This document shows, piece after piece, positions 34,801-43,652 of a stretch of 64,000 nucleotides of DNA (position 1 is its first letter; each line of letters opens with the position of its first letter). Position numbers and translations under genes: made by a program. This stretch comes from Pseudomonadota bacterium (GTDB lineage Bacteria > Pseudomonadota > Gammaproteobacteria > Burkholderiales > Burkholderiaceae_C): NCBI GenBank assembly GCA_021845505.1, contig JAJZVU010000001.1:124001-188000 (forward strand), given 5' to 3'. The notes under the pieces are model-generated. The model saw nothing but the letters and a program-made list of their open reading frames with translations, searched no databases and was not told the origin of the DNA.

Positions 34801-35516
34801 TCGGCGAACACCGCCCGCTCGCCCAGCCACCAGCGGCACAGGCCGGCTTGCGGTTGGGCGTCGGTCGCCTCGCAGCGCAGCAGGCGCAGCGCCGACGCCT
34901 CGAGCAGCGCGCTCTTGCCGCTGCCCGGCGAGCCGAGCACCAGGTACCACGGCAGCCGCCTGCGCTGTCGCAGCGCCAGCAGCCGGCCGCGCCAACCGGC
35001 TGCGCCATGCAGCATCCGCCACTGCCGCTGCACCCGGCGCACCTGGGCCGCCAGCTCGGCCGCCAGCGGCTCGCGCTGGCCGTCCGGCGGCCTGAACAGT
35101 CGCCGCAGGGCCCGCAGCACCTCGGTCGCCGCCTGCGCCCGCTGGCGGGCCGAGCGCAGCACCGCGCAGGCGATGCCGGCCAGCGCGAGCACTCCGATGA
35201 GCCCCGCGCGCGCCCACGCAGGCCGCAGCGGGTGGTGCTCGCCCCAGGCCAGCGCGGGACCCGCGCCGGCCACCAGCAGGCAGGCCAGCGCGAGCAGCGG
35301 CCCGCGCGGCGAGCGGCGCAGGCCCCAGCAAGCCAGCGCCCACGCCAGCACCAGGCCCAGCGCCAGGCGCGCGCCGGGCGGCTCGAGGGGACGCCAGTCG
35401 CCCACTGCCAGGTCCTGCCCGCCCAGGCCGAGCCAAGCGCCCGCGACCAGCGCGAGCAGCGCCGCCGCCAGCAGGCGCGGCGGCCAGCGACCCAGCGCGG
35501 CGGCCAGCCGGGACAT
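31821..35516 (-). CDS. tssM: type VI secretion membrane-complex protein TssM (IcmF family)
   Basis: A 1231-residue inner-membrane protein. Membrane segments lie near 14-31, 51-66 and 72-90. A cytoplasmic NTPase-like domain has a Walker A motif GSPGSGKS at 195-202 and LVLNKADILPGFEEFFQALE further on. A membrane segment around residue 530 (AVACLLPLLAGWWLLA) leads to the large periplasmic part that contacts TssJ. C-terminal blocks such as GPMGAAVANSLLELL and the DLQYDLRGRHAVLRLQS end are usual for the family. The ATG shares one base with the tssL stop. Length is in the normal range (about 1150-1300). Confidence 0.95.
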   Translation of the reverse strand: MSRLAAALGRWPPRLLAAALLALVAGAWLGLGGQDLAVGDWRPLEPPGARLALGLVLAWALACWGLRRSPRGPLLALACLLVAGAGPALAWGEHHPLRPAWARAGLIGVLALAGIACAVLRSARQRAQAATEVLRALRRLFRPPDGQREPLAAELAAQVRRVQRQWRMLHGAAGWRGRLLALRQRRRLPWYLVLGSPGSGKSALLEASALRLLRCEATDAQPQAGLCRWWLGERAVFAELRDGDATPDAVAEATPAGADDAAAASCATQPAAIPGASSPRAADGATHGAASPACGALLQALRQRGAATALHGVVLTVDAALLMHECAARVGASASAARQRLLPLRAELAARPPLYLVLNKADILPGFEEFFQALEGRDGSRSAEMLWGFVLASPEPGAHQPLRQVRAELELLGRRLQLALPGCLEHELELPRRCRLYELPHAYAELARRLLGWLDLVFAQAPAALPQLRGVYLSSSLDRGDLAPAARPDGTGRFAGALLGGVLLADSARAGEGATRPRHPRLRRALAAVACLLPLLAGWWLLAQAQRQSQAGLLQLQRLAGSLQAEWSRVARASWPDGLLAAQARADALVDGVRFAPLDWPLAGTLLQPVREAADGLLLRLRQALLLPGLLRRMRQVLATAMRDNDVATVSDTLALYLRLHDPAQADASQLRRWALRHAGPGLAQALLRPPQLPLRDPLAPDAELLRGAREWLARTDRGQRLWHLLEQALPARLQPPAFTLAGLPGSALQRPLRLASGRPLTQGVAGWYTLRGWQWLAPRLEALADRAAEADRRLLGGGAAAPSPASTEAQLRDAYWMHYALRWSSFLQDVRAQPMPDLPAQLDLLRRMGGDRSPVLELARRAAEQLQPLQRSGLGSRDPRVAALLELSAATTGGADPARSQLRGWLDTYYTAASMAASAIAAAGAPGDALALAAARLRAQAATLPAPLAGVLASLEHDTTALLLGAGSSVARRQAEQSYRRIAGAYREQVAEPCARDLAGRFPLQADGADADFDAFVEWLRPGGSAQRYFDSYLLRWVDTSRTPWRYREDLQPGDAVPRLDGPMGAAVANSLLELLRRQGPDPRDFARIARLRSALWRGAAAAPNWSFALSVPELDPRLLELRIDFDGQRMRYVHGPVQPWRASWPGPRPATSAQLRLQPDDGRPALELLAQGPWAWLHLLAQGRRLHSAAPGTLDLQYDLRGRHAVLRLQSADPDPWQPGLLQGFACPR

Positions 35517-36817
35517 CAACCGTCCCGCGCGCCGGCTGGCGGCGCGGCCTCGTCGAGCAGCCAGATGTCGACCCGGCGGTTGCGCGAACGCCCGCCCGGC
35601 GTGGCGTTGTCGGCCAGCGGCTGGCCGCTGCCGCGGCCCTGTACCCGCAGCGACGCGGCGGCCACGCCGAGTTCGCGCAACCGCTCGGCCACCTGCTGCG
35701 CGCGGCGCAGCGACAGCGCGGGGTTGATCGCCGCGCCGCGCGCACCGCCGGGCGTGTCGTCGGTATGGCCGACCACCAGCACGCTGCCGCTGCGCGCGCG
35801 CAGCACCGCGGCCACCTGCTGCAACAGCGGCAGAACCTGCGGACGCAACGTGCTGCTGGAGCTGGCGAACATGTCGTCGCTGCGAAAGCGCACCAGCCAG
35901 CCGCACCGCTGCAGGCTGAGCTGCAACTGTCCTGCCCGCACCGCGGCGGCCAGCCAGCCGCGGGGGTCGAAGCCGGCGGCGGCGGGCGCTGCCGCCGGAG
36001 CGCGCAGCCCGGCTCCGAGCTCGGTCTGCAGCGCGACCAGCTGGCCGCGCAACTCGCCGGCCTGGCGCGACAGCCGGGCATGCCAGCTGGCCAGGCAAGC
36101 CAGCATCGCGACCAGCGCGCCGGCCGGAATCCACCACCAGGCCGGCCGGCGCCCGCGCGCATGCGCGGCCGGCACCGGCCGCGCATGCGGGGCCAGCTCG
36201 ACGGCCGCGGTGCCGCCGAGCAGCTCGTGCAGGCGGCGGCGCAATGCATCCAGCGACTGGCGACCGTCGACCCGTCGCCGGTAGTCCCCCATGAATCCCA
36301 GCGCCAGGACATGCAGCAGCACCTGCAGCACCTCGCGATGCGCCTGGGGTTGCGCGGCCAGGCGGGCCAGCAGCAGGAACACCGTCTTGCCGCCTTCGCC
36401 TTCCTGGTGGAACCGCTGCAGCAGCGCGTATTGCGACCACGGCCCGACGCTGCCCTGCTCGCCCCCGGCCCACGGCTTGCAGCTCAGCGCCTCGTCGAGC
36501 GCCGTGCACAGCGCGTAGCGGGCGGCGACCATGTGCTCGTGGCGCAGCTGCGCGCGGTCGCAGGCATCGGAAAACTCCACCACCGCGCGCGCCAGACGGT
36601 CGTGCAGGCTCGCCAGGCCGCCGGCCGCCGGCTCGCTCGCGCACTGGATCGCCGCCAGCGCGCGCAACAGCGGCGCGGCATGGCGCAACAGCGCGTCGGC
36701 CTCGGCCGCCTGCCCGGGGCTGCGCGCCGACGTCTGCGGATCCGGCATCGCGGGCGGCGCGGCCTGCCAGGCGGGCGCGTCCAGCGGCGGCAGCTCGCAG
36801 CTCGGCGTGCCGGTCAC
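35516..36817 (-). CDS. tssL: type VI secretion membrane-complex protein TssL with OmpA-like domain
   Basis: A 433-residue (GTG start) DotU/IcmH-type protein. The cytoplasmic domain (about 50-200) contains YALCTALDEALSCKPW and LLHVLALGFMGDYRRRVDGR. One membrane segment lies at about 226-245 (AWWWIPAGALVAMLACLASW). A C-terminal OmpA-like peptidoglycan-binding domain includes VLVVGHTDDTPGGARGAA and LSLRRAQQVAERL, making this an evolved TssL with its own wall anchor. GTG 36817 overlaps the vgrG stop (GTGA) and has AGGA just upstream; ATG 36748 is an alternative, giving 410 residues. Confidence 0.93.
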   Translation of the reverse strand: MTGTPSCELPPLDAPAWQAAPPAMPDPQTSARSPGQAAEADALLRHAAPLLRALAAIQCASEPAAGGLASLHDRLARAVVEFSDACDRAQLRHEHMVAARYALCTALDEALSCKPWAGGEQGSVGPWSQYALLQRFHQEGEGGKTVFLLLARLAAQPQAHREVLQVLLHVLALGFMGDYRRRVDGRQSLDALRRRLHELLGGTAAVELAPHARPVPAAHARGRRPAWWWIPAGALVAMLACLASWHARLSRQAGELRGQLVALQTELGAGLRAPAAAPAAAGFDPRGWLAAAVRAGQLQLSLQRCGWLVRFRSDDMFASSSSTLRPQVLPLLQQVAAVLRARSGSVLVVGHTDDTPGGARGAAINPALSLRRAQQVAERLRELGVAAASLRVQGRGSGQPLADNATPGGRSRNRRVDIWLLDEAAPPAGARDG

Positions 36818-39297
36818 GGCGGATCCTGCCCCGGCTGGCGCGGCGGCTCCGCGGGCGCGTCGGCGGCGGCCGCCAGCCAGTGGTGCGCGGCCGCCCGCAC
36901 GCGCCAGCGCCCGCTGCTCGCGTGCTCGATTCCCTGCGGGCCGAACACCACGCTGTGGCCGCCCGCGCGAAGCACCAGCCGGCCGCCGGCCTGCAGGCTG
37001 GCGACCTGCGCGCACGCCAGCTGCACCGCATCGCGGGCCTGCACGCGCAGCGACTCGCGGCGAGCCTGCAGGCGCAGCGTACCGGTGCTCGCCCGCAGCA
37101 GCAGCCCGGCGCCGGCGGCACCCAGCCGCACGCCGCCTGCTGCGTGCAGGTGCATGCCGCGCAGCGCCAGCGCGCTCAGGTCGCGCTGCGCGCTGCACGC
37201 CAGGTGCGCCTGCGATGCCAGCGCGAGGTCGCCCGCGCTGGCCGCCAGCAGCGCGCGATCGGCGCGCAGCGCCAACACCGCGTCGCCGCCCGGGGTGGTC
37301 GGCGCAGCCGCGCGCGCGCCGACATCGGCCTCGAGCTCGTCCAGCGCTGCGCCGGCCGGCCAGGCGGCGTCGGCACCGCCGCGGCGCAGCGTCAGGCGCG
37401 CCCGCAACCCCAGCAGCAAGCGCTGCCGGCAGGCCTGCAGCGGCAGCAGCAGCGCCTGCGCCGCCTCGCCGGCGACCGCGCCGAGCACCAGCAACGCGCG
37501 CGCGGCGCGCACCGCGCCGGCGGCTGCGGTGCGCAGTTCCGCGCCTTCGCCGCGCGCCGGCTGGCGCTGGCCGTCGTCGGCCAGCGCGACGTGGCGCCCG
37601 AGGCACAGCGCGCTGTCGGCGGCGCTGCAGGCCAGCTGGGCCTGCAAGCCACCGGGGGTATCGTCGAGCAGCAGATGGTTGGTGGCGGCCAGCCCGGCGG
37701 CCGCCTCGCCGCACTGGGTCTCGCGGGTCTTCCAGCCGGCGAGAGCGCGCGCCTGCGCCAGCTCCCAGGGCGGCGCATGGGCGGCATTGCGCACCACGCC
37801 GATGCACAGCGGGCAATCGAGGTCGCCGTCGAGGTATTCGACCAGCACTTCGTCGGCCGCACGCGGCCACGCTGCGCTGCCGAAGCCGTCGCCGGCCGCC
37901 GGCAGCGCCACGCGCAGCCAGCAGGTGGCGGCATCGGGCTGGTCCGCCGCCCAGTGCAGGCGCACCTTCACACGTCCCAGCGCATCGACGGGCAGCGCAT
38001 CGACGGCCAGCGCGTGGTCGGGCAGCGGCGCATCGGCGTCGAGCACCGTCGCGGTCTGGGTGCCCGGGACGCGCGCGCGCGGCCAAGGCGGCGCGGGCTC
38101 GACTCCGTCGGCCAGCGCGACCGCGTCGAAGTCCATCCAGACCGTGGTCGCGCGCTCGGCGTCGGCGCACCAGTCCAGGCAGGTGGCCAGCACGAGGTGG
38201 CTGGCGCCGTCGGGCCCGGCAAGCCGCGGCCCGCCGGCGAGCTGCGGCGCCGGAAGGCGCAGCAGATGGCCGGCACACAACCCGGGCAGCGGGCCGGCGC
38301 CGCGCAGCAGCCGGCAACCGCGCCGAGCCTGCCGCAGGCGGATGCGGTTGAGCTGCTCGTCGGCGTCGTCGCCGCCCGACGCGGCGCGCGCCCGCGCGCC
38401 GTCACCCCGATGCAGGCCGATGCCGTCGCTGCCGCGCCAGCGCTCGATGGTCCCGCAGGCCGGCGGCGAGCCCGCGGCCGCGCAGGCGCGCCAGTCGCGG
38501 GCATCGCGCGGGCTGCATTCGGGCTGGCTGCGCCCCTCCCAGGCCTGCACGCCGAGCGCCGCCTGCTCGCTCAGGTGGTGCAGCGCCGGCGCGTCGGCGC
38601 ATGCCGCTGCGGCGCGCAGAGTCGGGGCGGCATGGCCGGCCACCGGCTGTGCGCGCAAGGCATGCGGGCCGTCGCCGATGACCAGCCGATGGCCGCCGCG
38701 ATGATGCTCGAAGTGGTAGTGCAGTCCCCAGCGGCCGCACAGGTATTGCACGAAATCCCAGTCGGACTGGTCGAACTGCGCCAGGTAGTCGAGCCGGGGA
38801 TAGCTGCGCTGCAGCCGCAGTTCCCACTCCCACGCATAGCCCCGCAACACCTGCTGCAGCACCTCGACCACGCTGCGCTGCTGGTGCATGCGGCTGGCCA
38901 CCCGCAGTTGCGCCAGCTGCGCCCACGGCCGCAACACCCACCGCGCCTGCGAGCCACCGCAGGCGGACGGCCCGAGCTGGCGGACCTCGGCCACCACGCC
39001 GCACAGGTGGCGCAGCGCGCCGGCGTCGGGGACGTCGCGGGACGGCGCGTCGGCGGCACAGCGCAGGCCGACGCGCAACTCGCGGCCGAGCAGCGGCCGC
39101 AGGTCGCCGGGCAGCCGCGGGTGCCGCACCCAGAGGTCGTAGCGGTACAGGCTGTTCATCGCCTCGCTGCCCCGCAGTCGCAGCAGTTGCCAGTCGCTGC
39201 GGTCGGGCGGCTGCTGCAGCGCCTGCAGCGCCGGGCCGCCCAGCTCGACCCCGGCGCCGTCCAGCCAGGCTGCCGCGACGCGGTCTTCGCGACTCAT
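36814..39297 (-). CDS. vgrG: type VI secretion spike protein TssI/VgrG
   Basis: An 827-residue spike. The gp27-like N-terminal part includes NSLYRYDLWVRHP, VVEVLQQVLRGYAWEW, YLAQFDQSDWDFVQYLCGRW and LHYHFEHHRGGHRLVIGDGP. The gp5-like OB region holds VKVRLHWAADQPDAATCWLR and DEVLVEYLDGDLDCPLCIGV. The last 250 residues resemble a DUF2345 extension (NHLLLDDTPGGLQAQL and a repetitive LHAAGGVRLGAAG-type beta part). No catalytic effector domain is recognisable in the tail. Its ATG overlaps the PAAR stop (ATGA), so the spike and tip are coupled. Confidence 0.93.
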   Translation of the reverse strand: MSREDRVAAAWLDGAGVELGGPALQALQQPPDRSDWQLLRLRGSEAMNSLYRYDLWVRHPRLPGDLRPLLGRELRVGLRCAADAPSRDVPDAGALRHLCGVVAEVRQLGPSACGGSQARWVLRPWAQLAQLRVASRMHQQRSVVEVLQQVLRGYAWEWELRLQRSYPRLDYLAQFDQSDWDFVQYLCGRWGLHYHFEHHRGGHRLVIGDGPHALRAQPVAGHAAPTLRAAAACADAPALHHLSEQAALGVQAWEGRSQPECSPRDARDWRACAAAGSPPACGTIERWRGSDGIGLHRGDGARARAASGGDDADEQLNRIRLRQARRGCRLLRGAGPLPGLCAGHLLRLPAPQLAGGPRLAGPDGASHLVLATCLDWCADAERATTVWMDFDAVALADGVEPAPPWPRARVPGTQTATVLDADAPLPDHALAVDALPVDALGRVKVRLHWAADQPDAATCWLRVALPAAGDGFGSAAWPRAADEVLVEYLDGDLDCPLCIGVVRNAAHAPPWELAQARALAGWKTRETQCGEAAAGLAATNHLLLDDTPGGLQAQLACSAADSALCLGRHVALADDGQRQPARGEGAELRTAAAGAVRAARALLVLGAVAGEAAQALLLPLQACRQRLLLGLRARLTLRRGGADAAWPAGAALDELEADVGARAAAPTTPGGDAVLALRADRALLAASAGDLALASQAHLACSAQRDLSALALRGMHLHAAGGVRLGAAGAGLLLRASTGTLRLQARRESLRVQARDAVQLACAQVASLQAGGRLVLRAGGHSVVFGPQGIEHASSGRWRVRAAAHHWLAAAADAPAEPPRQPGQDPP

Positions 39298-39551
39298 TCG
39301 ACCAAGGCTCCGCTGCTGCCGATCAGCGTGGCGCCGCACGCGGTCCGGTGGCCTGCCAGCGCCAGCGGGCGGCCGTCGATGCAGGCGCTCGCGCATCCCT
39401 CGACGATCACCGTGGGACCATGCTGCAGGCACCAGACCGGGTCGCCCAGGCGTGCGATCGCCCGCCCGCCGATCCGGTTGCGCGGGCAGCCCGCCAGCAC
39501 CTGTCCGCCATGGTCGATCGGATCGCCTTCGACTATCAGCTGGCGCGACAT
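39294..39551 (-). CDS. PAAR-domain spike tip protein
   Basis: An 85-residue single PAAR domain, the cone that sharpens the VgrG trimer. DHGGQVLAGCPRNRIGGRAIARLGDPVWC has the glycine/aspartate turns of the family, and the cysteine and histidine residues (CLQHGPTVIVEGCASACIDG, then AGHRTACGATLIG) suit the tip metal site. There is no effector extension. It lies between tssK (11-nt gap) and vgrG (4-nt overlap). Confidence 0.92.
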   Translation of the reverse strand: MSRQLIVEGDPIDHGGQVLAGCPRNRIGGRAIARLGDPVWCLQHGPTVIVEGCASACIDGRPLALAGHRTACGATLIGSSGALVE

Positions 39552-39562
39552 CGCGGGCCGCC

Positions 39563-40897
39563 TCAGCGCACGCCCCACAGCTGCAACACCAGCCCGGGGA
39601 ACTCCACCGCCATGTGGACGGCGATCCCCCCGTGGCCGAGCATGTGCTGCCACAGGGCGCTGTCGGTTTCGAGCTGGAAGTACACCTGGCCGGCGTGAAA
39701 GGGCAATTGCCGCGGCGCCACCGGCAGCGCCCGCAGCCCGATGCCCGGCAGGTGCAGCCGCACCAGCTCGGCCAGTCGGTCGGCCGGCCCGACCTTGGCC
39801 TGGGAGACGAACTGCTGCGCCAGTGCGTCGGCGGGCAGGTCGGCGCCGGCCGCCAGCACCAGCGCGCTGAACTCGCGCAGCAGCGACGGCGCCACGCTGG
39901 CCACGCGCAGGCCGTGCGACTGGGATTGCAGTTCGATCGCCTCGGCGCCGCGGCGCACCGCGGCGTGCAGCAGGGCGCGCAGTCGTTCGAGCAGCGGCCC
40001 GAAGCTGGCGGCCGGGTCGCGGTGGCGATAGTCGGGCAGCCCCTCGGGGCGACGCGTCCCGGTGTCCAGGTAGGTGCACAGCTCGGCCGCCAGCGCGCGC
40101 AGCAGCTCGTGCACCCTCTCCGGCGCCACGCAGCGCAGCCCCAGCAGGTGGCCGAGGCGGCTGTGGTGGCCGTTGAGCAACTGCAGCAACAGGTAGTCGG
40201 CGACATCGCCGGCCTGCACCCTCGAGGGCCCGCACAGGCTTTGCGCGATCTGCGCGGCGCGCTGCCCGAGGTGGCCGTGCAGTTCCTCGAGCCACCGCAC
40301 CAGCGCCTGGCTGGCGCCGACCACGTTGATCGGCGGGATCATCCGGGAATCGAGTTCCACCGCGCCATCGGCGTGCACCGCCGCGACCCGCGCCAGAGGC
40401 AGGCTCATCCAGCCGTCGGGGATGTCCGGCAGCGCCAGCAGGTGCATGCGCAAATGCAGCAGCTGCACGCTGCGCGCTCCCATCGCGATCGAGTTGATGT
40501 CCTGCAGCTCGCTCTCGAACACGCCGTAGCGCGCGCCCTCGGGAGGCGGGTCGTCGAAGCCGACCTCGACCGCCTGAGGCGTGCAGGCCGGCAGCGCCAG
40601 CCCGATGTCCTGCCCGAGGTGCCTCGCGTCGACGCGCAACGGCCGCGGCGGCGGCGACAGCCGCGGGATGTCGAAGGCCAGCCCGTCGGGCCACACCCCA
40701 CGCGCATGGGCCAGCTGCAGCAGCCCCAGGCCCAGCGCCGGGGCTTCGATGGCCAGCGACGAGAAACCCCAAAACAGGCTGCCCAGCGGCTCGCACCGCA
40801 GGTGCGCCTGGTGCTCCAGGTAGCGCTCCTGCTGCTGGAACAATTGCGGGCGCAGGAACAGGCCCTCGCTCCAGCTGACCTTGTTGTACCAGGGCAT
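39563..40897 (-). CDS. tssK: type VI secretion baseplate protein TssK
   Basis: A 444-residue protein linking the baseplate to the TssLM membrane complex. It begins MPWYNKVSWSEGLFLRPQLF, almost invariant in TssK, and includes RYLEHQAHLRCEPL, GRYGVFESELQDINS-like and DYLLLQLLNGHHSRLGHLL blocks, with FPGLVLQLWGVR at the C-terminus. The start lies 2 nt after the tssJ stop. Size is normal. Confidence 0.95.
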   Translation of the reverse strand: MPWYNKVSWSEGLFLRPQLFQQQERYLEHQAHLRCEPLGSLFWGFSSLAIEAPALGLGLLQLAHARGVWPDGLAFDIPRLSPPPRPLRVDARHLGQDIGLALPACTPQAVEVGFDDPPPEGARYGVFESELQDINSIAMGARSVQLLHLRMHLLALPDIPDGWMSLPLARVAAVHADGAVELDSRMIPPINVVGASQALVRWLEELHGHLGQRAAQIAQSLCGPSRVQAGDVADYLLLQLLNGHHSRLGHLLGLRCVAPERVHELLRALAAELCTYLDTGTRRPEGLPDYRHRDPAASFGPLLERLRALLHAAVRRGAEAIELQSQSHGLRVASVAPSLLREFSALVLAAGADLPADALAQQFVSQAKVGPADRLAELVRLHLPGIGLRALPVAPRQLPFHAGQVYFQLETDSALWQHMLGHGGIAVHMAVEFPGLVLQLWGVR

Positions 40898-40899
40898 GG

Positions 40900-41505
40900 T
40901 CAGTCGACCGCCTCGATGCGCACCTGCCTGGCGTCGAGCCGGATGCGCGCGTGCAGCACCGGGGTCGGCAGCACGGCGCTCCACCAGTGCGCGCCCGGGC
41001 GCGGCACGTCGCGGCTGGCGCGCCAGGCCGCCTGCGGCAGGTCGCGGTAGGCCGCGCTGACACCCAGCGCGCGCATGCCCGGCGCAGCCGCGCAGCGCAG
41101 CCGCAACGACTGCCCGGGCCGCAGCACGACCTCGCGCTGGCGCAACAGCGTGCCTTCCAGCGCGGAGCGCTCGTCGGCAGCGAGGAGGAAGTAGTCGACG
41201 GTCGCGAAGGGCTCGCGGCTGCGCAGCTGGTAGATGCGCAGCAGGATCGGCGCCGGGCGGCCGTGTGCGTCGGGGTTGACCCCCCCGGAGGCGTCGATCC
41301 GCAGGTCCAGCGCCAGCGCGGCCGGCTGCGCGGGGTCCGCCGACGAGCCGCCGGCGCAGGCGCCGAGCAGCGCCGGCAGCATGCCCGACAGCAGCGCGGC
41401 GCTGCCGGCGCGCAACCACCTGCGCCGCTGCGCGGCGATCGCGCAGGCGTCGGGCGCGGCGGCCGGGCGGGGCGCCGCAGCGGACGAAGGCGCGGCCGCC
41501 GGCAT
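40900..41505 (-). CDS. tssJ: type VI secretion outer-membrane lipoprotein TssJ
   Basis: A 201-residue lipoprotein that binds the periplasmic end of TssM. The mature beta-sandwich has ILLRIYQLRSREPFATVDYF and QREVVLRPGQSLRLR, and ends AYRDLPQAAWRASRDVPRPG with VRIEAVD. The signal is unusual: about 28 Ala/Pro-rich residues precede a basic RRRWLR and hydrophobic GSAALLSGMLPALLGAC lipobox (Cys near 50). A later start would give an ordinary signal, but no ATG or GTG exists at the right point. The ATG follows a GTG codon, and both sit on the hcp stop. Confidence 0.88.
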   Translation of the reverse strand: MPAAAPSSAAAPRPAAAPDACAIAAQRRRWLRAGSAALLSGMLPALLGACAGGSSADPAQPAALALDLRIDASGGVNPDAHGRPAPILLRIYQLRSREPFATVDYFLLAADERSALEGTLLRQREVVLRPGQSLRLRCAAAPGMRALGVSAAYRDLPQAAWRASRDVPRPGAHWWSAVLPTPVLHARIRLDARQVRIEAVD

Positions 41506-41990
41506 CACACCTCCTGGTTGCGCTTGAGGTCATAGCCGGCGCTGACCGCGCCGCCCGATCCGCCCTGCTGGGTCTGCACCAGGTATTCCTGGGTCACGCG
41601 GGCGAAGCTCAGGTGGAACTGTTCGCGCCCGCGCGCATCGTCGGCGGCCTCGACCGCCGGGCTGACGCGGGTGACCAGCACGTCGTCCAGGGTCAGCCTG
41701 AGGTAGTCCAGCGGCTCGCCGCCGGACTTGCGCACGCTGAGCACCGCCTTCGCCAGATGCCTGCCGGTCAGGCACATGCGCATCAGGTTGGGGCTGGCTC
41801 GATCCAGGTAATGCAGGCATTCGAGGTCGTGCACCTCGGCCTTGCCGGCGCCGCCCCCGCTTCCGGTGTGCATCGCCCCCGACTGGACGATGGTCCAGCG
41901 CCAGCCGAGCACCTCGATCTCGTCCTTGTGATGGGCGTCCTGGGCTTCGCCGGCGACTCCGTCGAGCTTCAGAAAGATGTCCTGTGCCAT
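41505..41990 (-). CDS. hcp: Hcp tube protein TssD
   Basis: A 161-residue Hcp that forms the inner tube rings. MAQDIFLKLDGVAGEAQDAH is the standard start; EIEVLGWRWTIVQSG, KAEVHDLECLHYLDRASPNLM and EYLVQTQQGGSGGAVSAGYD follow. The family's length is about 160-170. There is no C-terminal extension with an effector domain. The start lies 49 nt after the tssC stop, the largest intergenic gap inside the operon, and the stop overlaps the tssJ start. Confidence 0.96.
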   Translation of the reverse strand: MAQDIFLKLDGVAGEAQDAHHKDEIEVLGWRWTIVQSGAMHTGSGGGAGKAEVHDLECLHYLDRASPNLMRMCLTGRHLAKAVLSVRKSGGEPLDYLRLTLDDVLVTRVSPAVEAADDARGREQFHLSFARVTQEYLVQTQQGGSGGAVSAGYDLKRNQEV

Positions 41991-42039
41991 GCTCGCTCCT
42001 GTGGGGTTGTGGGGACCGAAGGGAAGGCGCCGCCAAGGC

Positions 42040-43566
42040 TCACGCGCGCGCGGGGACCGCCGGCAGGCGCGCCACCAGCCGCAGGCTCACCGTCAGGCCC
42101 TCGAGCTGGTAGTGCGGGCGCAGATAGAACCTGGCGCTGTAGTAGCCGGGCTGGCCCTCGGCCGGTTCGACCACGACCTGCGCCGCGGCCAGCGGGCGCC
42201 GCGCCTTGGCGGCCTGCGAGGAGTTGGCCGGATCGGCGTCGACGTAGCCCATGATCCACTCGTTGAGCCAGCGCTGCATGTCGTCGCGCTCCTTGAACGA
42301 GCCGATCTTGTCGCGCACGATGGCCTTCAGGTAATGGGCGAACCGCGTGCTGGCGAACAGGTAGGGCAGCCGCGCCGACAGCTGGGCATTGGCGGTGGCG
42401 TCGGCGTCGGGGTAGACCTGGGGCCGCTGCAGCGACTGCGCGCCGAGGAACGTGGCGTGGTCGGTGCCCTTGCGATGCACCAGGGGGATCAGGCCCGCGC
42501 GCGCCAGCTCGGCCTCGCGGCGATCGGAAATCGCGATCTCGGTCGGGCAGCGGATGTCGAAGCCGCCCTCGTCGGTGGGAAAGGCGTGGCAGGCCAGCCC
42601 CTCGACGGTGCCGCCCGACTCGACGCCGCGGATCATCGAGCACCAGCCGTACTCGCGGAAGCTGCGGTTGATGTTGACGGCCAGCGCGTACACCGCGTTG
42701 GCCCACACGTAGTTGGAGTGGTCGGCGCCGTCGGCGCTTTCCTCGAAGTGGAACTCGTCGACCGGATGGCTGCGCGCGCCGTAGGGCAGGCGCGCCAGGA
42801 AGCGCGGCATCACCAGCCCGACATAGCGAGCGTCCTCGGTGTCGCGCAGGCTGTTCCACGCGGCGTGGTCGAGGTTGCCGGTGATGCGCGCCAGGTCGCG
42901 CGGGTTGGCCAGCTCCTGCCAGCTGCGCATCTGCAGCAGCGACGGCGCGGCGCCGGCCAGCAGCGGGGCGTGCGCGGCGGCCGCGATGCGCGCCATCGCG
43001 GCCAGCAGCTCGACGTCGGCGGCGCCGTGGTCGAAGTAGTAGTCGGCGACGATGCAGCCGTAGGGCTGGCCGCCGAGCTGGCCGTATTCGTCCTCGTACA
43101 GGCGCTTGAACAGCGGGCTCTGGTCCCATGCCACGCCCTTGTAGCGCCGCAGGCTGCGCCGCAACTCGTCCTTGCCGAGGTCGAGCGCGCGGATCTTCAG
43201 CGTCTCGTCGGTCTCGCTGTGGCTGACCAGGTGGTGCAGCCCTCGCCACGTCGACTCCATCTGCTGGAAGCTGGGGTGGTGCAGGATCAGGTCGATCTGC
43301 TCGCCGAGCCTGGCGTCGATCGCGGCGATCACCGCGTCGATGCAGGCATAGGCATCGTCGGCGAGCGCGACGCGGTGCGCCAGGGCCTGCTCGGCCAGCG
43401 CGCAGACGGCCTGCTCGACGGCCATCTGCTGCGCCGGCCCGCGCGGATGGAATTCGCGCAGGATCAGCTCGCCGAGCGGCTCGCCTTGCGGCGGCGGGCG
43501 ATCGGCGGCGTCGCCGGCGCGCCCGGGCAGCGGCGCGGCCTCGGGGCTGGCAGGGAGATCGGACAT
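42040..43566 (-). CDS. tssC: type VI secretion sheath protein TssC (VipB)
   Basis: A 508-residue large sheath subunit. YACIDAVIAAIDARLGEQID, the invariant HHPSFQQMESTWRGLHHLVS, DWDQSPLFKRLYEDEYGQLG-type and YGCIVADYYFDHG, then NAVYALAVNINRSFREYGW and the end YYSARFYLRPHYQLEGLTVS are all hallmark segments. Together with TssB it forms the contractile cylinder. Start at Met 43566 (MSDLPASPEAA); tssB is 86 nt upstream. C-terminal REF-type tail LRLVARLPAV is normal. Confidence 0.96.
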   Translation of the reverse strand: MSDLPASPEAAPLPGRAGDAADRPPPQGEPLGELILREFHPRGPAQQMAVEQAVCALAEQALAHRVALADDAYACIDAVIAAIDARLGEQIDLILHHPSFQQMESTWRGLHHLVSHSETDETLKIRALDLGKDELRRSLRRYKGVAWDQSPLFKRLYEDEYGQLGGQPYGCIVADYYFDHGAADVELLAAMARIAAAAHAPLLAGAAPSLLQMRSWQELANPRDLARITGNLDHAAWNSLRDTEDARYVGLVMPRFLARLPYGARSHPVDEFHFEESADGADHSNYVWANAVYALAVNINRSFREYGWCSMIRGVESGGTVEGLACHAFPTDEGGFDIRCPTEIAISDRREAELARAGLIPLVHRKGTDHATFLGAQSLQRPQVYPDADATANAQLSARLPYLFASTRFAHYLKAIVRDKIGSFKERDDMQRWLNEWIMGYVDADPANSSQAAKARRPLAAAQVVVEPAEGQPGYYSARFYLRPHYQLEGLTVSLRLVARLPAVPARA

Positions 43567-43652
43567 CGGTCGGGCGGCGCGAAGGGGTTGGCGGGATGGA
43601 CTGGGGCGGAGCGGGCGTCGCGACGCTGGCAGCGCGCCGCGGCGGCGGGTGC

